From Caldilineae bacterium (GTDB lineage: Bacteria; Chloroflexota; Anaerolineae; JAAEKA01): a DNA stretch of 28,187 nt. Numbering within the stretch: the stretch's first letter is position 1; the number at the start of each line of letters is the position of its first letter. A program made the position numbers and the translations under genes. The stretch is from NCBI GenBank assembly GCA_020634555.1, contig JACKBK010000042.1, positions 1 to 28,187 on the forward strand, in the 5' to 3' direction. Of this stretch, positions 23,391 through 28,187 are shown piece after piece. The notes beneath the pieces were generated by a model. It saw only the letters and a list, made by a program, of their open reading frames with translations, made no database searches and had not been told where the DNA came from.

Positions 23391-26300
23391 ATGGCAACCT
23401 TCGTATCCGTTCCAGCCACAACGACCGATGTTCCCGTCGGCACCGTCACGTTCCTGTTCACCGACATCGAGGGTTCGACGCAACTGCTGGCGCAGCTGCG
23501 CGATCAATACACGGAGCTGCTGGCGGAACACCACCGCCTGCTGCGGGAAGTCTTCAATCGCTGGAACGGCCGCGAGGTGGACACTCAGGGAGACGCCTTC
23601 TTTGTTGCCTTCGCCCGCGCCGGCGACGCCATCAACGCGGCGGTCGACGCGCAGCGCGCGCTGGCCAATCAGTCATGGCCGGGCGGTGTGAAGGTACGTG
23701 TGCGCATGGGGCTGCACACGGGTGAGCCGTGGGTTGTTGCCGAAGGCTACGTCGGTATGGATGTCCACCGCGCGGCGCGCATCGCCCACGCTGGCCATGG
23801 CGGGCAGGTGCTGCTCTCCGAGACAACCACCTCGCTGGTCATGGACGAGTTGCCCGAGGATGTCACACTTCTCGACCTGGGCCGGCACCAGCTCAAGGAC
23901 ATGCGCCGTCCCGAGCAGATCCACCAACTGGTGATCGCCGGCCTGCCGGATACGTTCCCACCGCTCACTTCGCTGGCAACGGTTGCGCCCATCCTGTCCC
24001 ATTCCCCCGGCGGCAACGGCGCACGCGAGCCGCGCGCGGTCGGCCCCTCCCCCTATCGCGGTCTGGCAGCCTTTCGCCAGGCAGATGAGGCGGTCTTCTT
24101 CGGCCGCGAGGCGTTTACCGAACACCTGGCCGACGCGGTCCACCAGCAGGATCTGGTGGCGGTGATCGTCGGTCCGTCTGGGTCGGGCAAGTCGTCTGTC
24201 GTTTTCGCCGGTCTGCTGCCTGAGTTGCAGCGCGAGGGAGACTGGCTGATTGCGACTCTGCGTCCCGGCGGCCGTCCCTTCCACGCGCTGGCCGGCGCAC
24301 TGCTGCCCCTGCTCGACGACCCACTCAGCGAAACTGACCGGCTGATCGAGGTGGAAAAGCTGGCGCGCGCGCTGCGCGAGGGCGAGTTGTCTCTGCACCT
24401 GGTAGTGGAGCGGGTCTTGCAGCGACATCCCGAGGCGGAGCGGCTGCTGCTGGTCGTCGACCAGTTCGAGGAGCTGTTCACCCAGCGCCCCGACCCCACC
24501 GACCAGCGTCAGTTTCTGGATGAGCTGCTGACGGCCAGCCAGGCCGGGTCGACCCGCTGGACCTCGCCGCTGGTGGTGCTGCTGACCATGCGCGCCGATT
24601 TCATGGGACAGGCTTTGGCGCACCGTCCCTTCGCCGACGCCTTACAGGAGGGATCGCTGCTGCTAGGTCCCATGAACCGCAGCGAGCTGCAGGCCGTGGT
24701 GGAGAAGCCGGCCGAGCTGCAAGGCGCGGCCTTCGAGACCGGCCTGGTAGCGCGCATCCTGGACGATGTGGGCGAGGAGCCGGGCAACCTGCCGCTGCTG
24801 GAGTTTGCCCTGTCACTGTTGTGGGAACGCATGGACCAAGGCTGGATGACCCACGCGGCCTACGACGCCATCGGCCGGGTGGACGGCGCCCTGGCGCGCT
24901 ACGCGGAAGAGATCTTCGAGGCGCTGCCGGCCGGGCAACAGGCCGCAGCGCAGCGCATCTTCATCCAGTTGGTGCAACCGGGTGAAGGCACCGAGGACAC
25001 CCGGCGGGTAGCCAGCCGCTCCGAGCTGGGCGACCCCAACTGGCCGCTGGTGCAGCACCTGGCCGACAAGCGCCTGATCGTCACCGGCCAGGACGAGGCG
25101 GGTCAGGAGACGGTCGAGGTGGTCCACGAGGCATTGATCCGCAGTTGGCAGCGGCTGCGCGGCTGGATCGGCGCCGACCGGGCCTTCCGCGTCTGGCAGG
25201 AGGGGCTGCGGGCCGCGATGCGCCAGTGGCAGGCCAACGACCATGACGAGGGCGCGCTGCTGCGCGGCGCGCCGTTGGTGGCAGCCGAGACGTGGCTGGC
25301 CGAGCGCGGCGCCGAACTGAGCCCGGCCGAGCGCAACTACATCGAGACCAGCGTCACCTTTCGCGCCAGCGAGCAGGCCCGGCGTGAGCGACGGCGGCGC
25401 ATGATTATCGCAGGGCTGGCGAGTGGCCTTGCCATCGCCCTCATCCTGCTGGGCGTGGCCATCTATCAAGGCAATGCCGCCACCAACAGCGCTGAACAGG
25501 CGGTCCAGGCTGCTGCCACGGCTGAGGCTGAACGTGCAAAGAAAGAGATCGAGGTAGCCGCTCGCGCGACAGCCCAGGCGAACGCCGAGGCCGCGAAGAT
25601 TGATGCTTTGACCCAGGCCAGCATCGGCCTGGCTTCTCAGTCGGCGCTGGAACAGCAAGGGGTCTTTCCTGAACGCGCCGTGCCGTTGGCGTTGGAGGCC
25701 CTTGAGTCATATCCCTATACCTGGCAGGCCGAAAACGCGCTCAGCCAGGCTGTGTTCAACAACCACTTGCGCCACATTCTGATTCACGGAGGCAGTGTCA
25801 ACACGGCTTTCTGGTCGCCCGACGGCACTCGCATCGTTACCGCTTCAGACGAGGTCGCGCGCGTCTGGGATGCCGCAACTGGCGACGAACTGCTCACGCT
25901 GCAACCCGCTGACGCGATGTATGGCGCGGGCTGGTCACCTGACGGCGAGCACATTTGGATCAACGGCGATGGGTTTGCGTCGCTGTGGGATGCAGAAACC
26001 GGCGAACAGTTGTACAGCCTGGACGGTCACACCAGTTGGCTTGGCATGCTGAGTTGGTCACCCGATGGTGATCGCATCCTTACCACCGGCCAAGACACGA
26101 CGGCCAGGATTTGGGACGCCAAGACTGGAGAAGAATTGGCTCTCTTCTCAGGCCATGATGCTCCCACCTATTCTTGCTTATCCCAGTGCACACCGGAAAC
26201 TTCGGCATGGTCGCCCGATGGCAAGCGTGTTGTGACCATGGACCAAGCCGGCAAGGTGTTTATCTGGGATCCCGAGACCGGGGAGGAACTGCTCGAACTT

Positions 26301-27821
26301 TCTGGGCACACAGCATGGGTCGACAGCGCGGTCTGGTCGCCGGATGGGCGGTACATCGCAACAGCCAGCGACGACGGCACGGCCAAGGTCTGGGATGCAA
26401 ATACCGGCGAAGAGCTGTCGAGCTACATAGGAACAGAAGGCATGGACGCCTACGCATCATGGTCTCCTGCAGGAGACCGGGTATCGATCCTCTTTGGCCT
26501 GGAGGGCTCAGTCGTGGTGTGGGATGCGACCAATGGCGAGGAGATCGCCAACTTCCGGGAGCATGCCGGCAGAGTAGATTGGGCCGACTGGTCTGCTGAT
26601 GGCTCGGAGATCTTGTCCGGAGGGCAGGATGGCATCCTTCGTGTATGGGATAGCGAAACCGGTGAAGTCAGGAATGAGTTCCCAGGCCATGGTCAGGCTA
26701 TCAACTTTGCCAGATGGTCGCCGGCCAACGACCAGGTCTTGAGTGCCAGCGTCGACGGCACCGTTAAGGTGTGGAATCTGGCCGGGCAATTGATCAATCA
26801 TGAGATTCCCGTGGAGGGCATTGGCGCCTGGGATCTCGATTGGTCGCCGGCCGGCGATCGCGTGGTCGTGCCCTATCTCAACGGTTCACTACACATCCTT
26901 GACCCAATGACCGGCGTTGAGTTGGCGGTTACACAGCCGGAGACCGGGCGCAATCAGATCCTCGTAGAAGAGGTTTTCTCTCCCGACGGGTCTGCACTGT
27001 TGGTCACTGCTGTTGGGGGATTGGCTTTCGTGTATGACACCGCCACCGCAGAGAAGCGCATCCAGATTGGGGAGGTTGCGACATGGGGATTCTGGAGCGC
27101 AGACTGGGCGCCCGATGGCTCCGAGTTTGCCACTGGCACATGGGATGACCCATGGGATGACCAAGGTCAGGAGGATGGCATCATCCAGATATGGAACGCT
27201 GAGACCGGCAAGGAGCGCCTCGCGTTCGTCGCGCATCCGGCTACGGTTCAATGGCTAAAATGGTCACCGGATGGTCAAAAGATCGTTTCCACCACCGAGA
27301 CGGGTGAAGCCAAGATATGGGATGCCGCCAGCGGCGACCTGCTCTTAGATCTGTATCCTGAGGACTTCGGCCAGGTCGTCGCTGCGCCGGGCTGGTCACC
27401 GGATGGTGACCAGTTGGCCATCTACAGCGCCGATGGCATCATCACAATCTGGGACGCTGCCACCGGCGAACCGCAGCACACAATCATCACCCATGGGTCC
27501 ACACTCGCGGAGCTTAACTGGTTCCCGGCCCAGGATCGTCTCCTGACATCAGACAGGGCCGGCAACGTCAACGTGTGGGATATTGCCTCGGGAAACGAGG
27601 TTGCCAGTTTCACCTTTCCCGCGAACTGGGTTGCGGAACTGTCGCCCGATGGCAGCCAGGTCATGATTGCCCCGTGGCCAGATGGTCCAGTAAGCATCTT
27701 CAGCATCTGGCAGTCCCGCGAGGAACTGATCAACCTGGCCAGGGAGTGTTGCGTCTTCCGCGACCTGACGCCGGAGGAGCGGCAGCAGTTCGGTCTGCCG
27801 CTAGTGGCAACAAGTGAGTAG
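23391..27821 (+). CDS. Class III nucleotidyl cyclase fused to nSTAND1-type NTPase, membrane segment and WD40 propellers
   Basis: This protein has 1476 residues from ATG 23391 (AAGGGG eight bases upstream). About 15-190 are a class III cyclase with metal-binding Asp25 ('FLFTDIEGSTQ') and Asp68 ('TQGDAFFVAF'); the transition-state region reads 'VHRAARI', with His where many cyclases have Asn. About 220-640 are a STAND NTPase: 'PYRGLAAFRQADEAVFFGRE', Walker A at 261-268 ('GPSGSGKS'), Walker B around Asp357 ('LLLVVDQFEELF'). Residues 672-692 form one membrane segment, followed by an Ala/Glu-rich helix. About 795-1440 hold some 14-15 WD40 repeats ('SPDG...VWDAATG'), enough for two propellers. The propellers would lie across the membrane from the cyclase, suggesting a sensor whose product is cAMP or cGMP for the nearby CNB proteins. 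Confidence 0.92.
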   Translation: MATFVSVPATTTDVPVGTVTFLFTDIEGSTQLLAQLRDQYTELLAEHHRLLREVFNRWNGREVDTQGDAFFVAFARAGDAINAAVDAQRALANQSWPGGVKVRVRMGLHTGEPWVVAEGYVGMDVHRAARIAHAGHGGQVLLSETTTSLVMDELPEDVTLLDLGRHQLKDMRRPEQIHQLVIAGLPDTFPPLTSLATVAPILSHSPGGNGAREPRAVGPSPYRGLAAFRQADEAVFFGREAFTEHLADAVHQQDLVAVIVGPSGSGKSSVVFAGLLPELQREGDWLIATLRPGGRPFHALAGALLPLLDDPLSETDRLIEVEKLARALREGELSLHLVVERVLQRHPEAERLLLVVDQFEELFTQRPDPTDQRQFLDELLTASQAGSTRWTSPLVVLLTMRADFMGQALAHRPFADALQEGSLLLGPMNRSELQAVVEKPAELQGAAFETGLVARILDDVGEEPGNLPLLEFALSLLWERMDQGWMTHAAYDAIGRVDGALARYAEEIFEALPAGQQAAAQRIFIQLVQPGEGTEDTRRVASRSELGDPNWPLVQHLADKRLIVTGQDEAGQETVEVVHEALIRSWQRLRGWIGADRAFRVWQEGLRAAMRQWQANDHDEGALLRGAPLVAAETWLAERGAELSPAERNYIETSVTFRASEQARRERRRRMIIAGLASGLAIALILLGVAIYQGNAATNSAEQAVQAAATAEAERAKKEIEVAARATAQANAEAAKIDALTQASIGLASQSALEQQGVFPERAVPLALEALESYPYTWQAENALSQAVFNNHLRHILIHGGSVNTAFWSPDGTRIVTASDEVARVWDAATGDELLTLQPADAMYGAGWSPDGEHIWINGDGFASLWDAETGEQLYSLDGHTSWLGMLSWSPDGDRILTTGQDTTARIWDAKTGEELALFSGHDAPTYSCLSQCTPETSAWSPDGKRVVTMDQAGKVFIWDPETGEELLELSGHTAWVDSAVWSPDGRYIATASDDGTAKVWDANTGEELSSYIGTEGMDAYASWSPAGDRVSILFGLEGSVVVWDATNGEEIANFREHAGRVDWADWSADGSEILSGGQDGILRVWDSETGEVRNEFPGHGQAINFARWSPANDQVLSASVDGTVKVWNLAGQLINHEIPVEGIGAWDLDWSPAGDRVVVPYLNGSLHILDPMTGVELAVTQPETGRNQILVEEVFSPDGSALLVTAVGGLAFVYDTATAEKRIQIGEVATWGFWSADWAPDGSEFATGTWDDPWDDQGQEDGIIQIWNAETGKERLAFVAHPATVQWLKWSPDGQKIVSTTETGEAKIWDAASGDLLLDLYPEDFGQVVAAPGWSPDGDQLAIYSADGIITIWDAATGEPQHTIITHGSTLAELNWFPAQDRLLTSDRAGNVNVWDIASGNEVASFTFPANWVAELSPDGSQVMIAPWPDGPVSIFSIWQSREELINLARECCVFRDLTPEERQQFGLPLVATSE

Positions 27822-27834
27822 CCGGTTTCAATCA

Positions 27835-27846
27835 TGATCTAGATCA
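27835..27846. promoter_or_regulatory. 12-bp perfect palindrome upstream of the second cyclase gene
   Basis: TGATCTAGATCA (within ATGAT-CTAG-ATCAC) resembles a CRP/FNR-family site of the TTGAT-N4-ATCAA type. It lies 44 bases before the ATG at 27890 and shares CTAGATCAC with the site at 16194-16209. Its use by the CRP-like protein is a guess. Confidence 0.35.
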
Positions 27847-27889
27847 CCGATCCAGTTTCTTGGGGCGACTTGCTCGCCGGAGCGACACC

Positions 27890-28187
27890 ATGAGCGAAAC
27901 GAAAACGCAACCTTCTGAAACCGCCAACGGCTTTTTCGCTGGCACCGTCACGTTCCTATTCACCGACATCGAGAGTTCGACACAACTGCTGGCGCAACTG
28001 CGCGACCAATACACGGATCTGCTGGCGGAGCACCACCGCCTGCTGAGGGACGCGTTCGCGCGCTGGAACGGCCGCGAGATGGACACCCAGGGCGACTCGT
28101 TCTTCGTCGCCTTCGCCCGCGCCGGCGACGCCATCAACGCGGTGGTCGACGCGCAGCGCGCGCTGGCAGATCATTCGTGGCCGGGCA
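27890..28187 (+). CDS. Second class III nucleotidyl cyclase gene, 3' part outside window
   Basis: From ATG 27890 the frame stays open to the window end (99 codons). After a variable 16-residue start it reads 'GTVTFLFTDIESSTQLLAQL' and 'NGREMDTQGDSFFVAFARAG', with the same two metal-binding Asp positions as the preceding gene. It is very similar to residues 17-99 of that protein, so the two are a tandem duplication. The gene starts 68 bases after the first cyclase's stop. Whether it also has STAND and WD40 parts cannot be seen. No strong Shine-Dalgarno is present (GGAGCG near 27879). Confidence 0.9.
   Translation, partial: MSETKTQPSETANGFFAGTVTFLFTDIESSTQLLAQLRDQYTDLLAEHHRLLRDAFARWNGREMDTQGDSFFVAFARAGDAINAVVDAQRALADHSWPG
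27941..28187 (+). repeat. Direct repeat of the cyclase domain (copy of 23439-23685)
   Basis: The two segments align without gaps at an offset of 4502 bases and are highly similar at the DNA level, with mostly third-position changes. The repeat continues past the window edge. Confidence 0.8.

Overview
The window looks like part of a GC-rich Chloroflexota chromosome (Anaerolineae/Caldilineae-like). This is an inference from gene content: Pro/Thr-rich 'TPTPTRT' linkers in exported proteins, cyclase-STAND-WD40 giants, SpoIIE/STAS switches, and a tdh-kbl pair. I saw no rRNA, tRNA or CRISPR array.

Positions 1-4900 hold the 3' end of a probable membrane protein gene, a large exported multidomain protein (lamin-tail, C39-like peptidase, calcium-loop and YfaP-like parts) with a good promoter and an operator-like dyad, and a SAM methyltransferase. 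Behind the methyltransferase is a palindromic repeat with a short tandem array.

Positions 4886-9292 (minus strand) form a tightly packed, partly overlapping gene train: DUF3467 protein, translin, N-terminal half of a Cas4-like nuclease with a membrane segment, L,D-transpeptidase, ABC ATPase, ABC permease, and C-terminal half of a Cas4-like nuclease with a membrane segment. The two nuclease parts are complementary: one has the first Fe-S cysteine and the His motif, the other has the D...ExK core and the last three cysteines. They look like one membrane-hairpin nuclease split by three inserted genes.

Positions 9473-14932 hold an Est30-like hydrolase, the threonine-degradation pair kbl/tdh (minus strand), and an RmlD-like reductase with a family 2 glycosyltransferase. 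The glycosyltransferase overlaps a cNMP-binding SpoIIE-type phosphatase gene.

Positions 14929-28187 form a cyclic-nucleotide signalling region. It contains a CNB-SpoIIE phosphatase, a STAS protein, a CRP-family regulator and two NHLP-type (Os1348-like) peptides that share a leader. The second peptide carries a 140-residue Ala-Ala-Ala-X tetrad repeat. Next come an 1120-residue fusion of a PqqD-like domain, an M50 protease, many membrane segments and two CNB domains, then a small zinc-binding protein, a MITE-like element, and two tandem class III cyclase genes (the second cut by the window edge). CRP-like TGTGA-N6-TCACA sites lie upstream of the STAS gene and the peptide genes. My reading is that cNMP made by the cyclases could act through CRP on peptide expression and directly on the membrane protease. 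This would be a cNMP-controlled RiPP-like system that I do not recognise as described.
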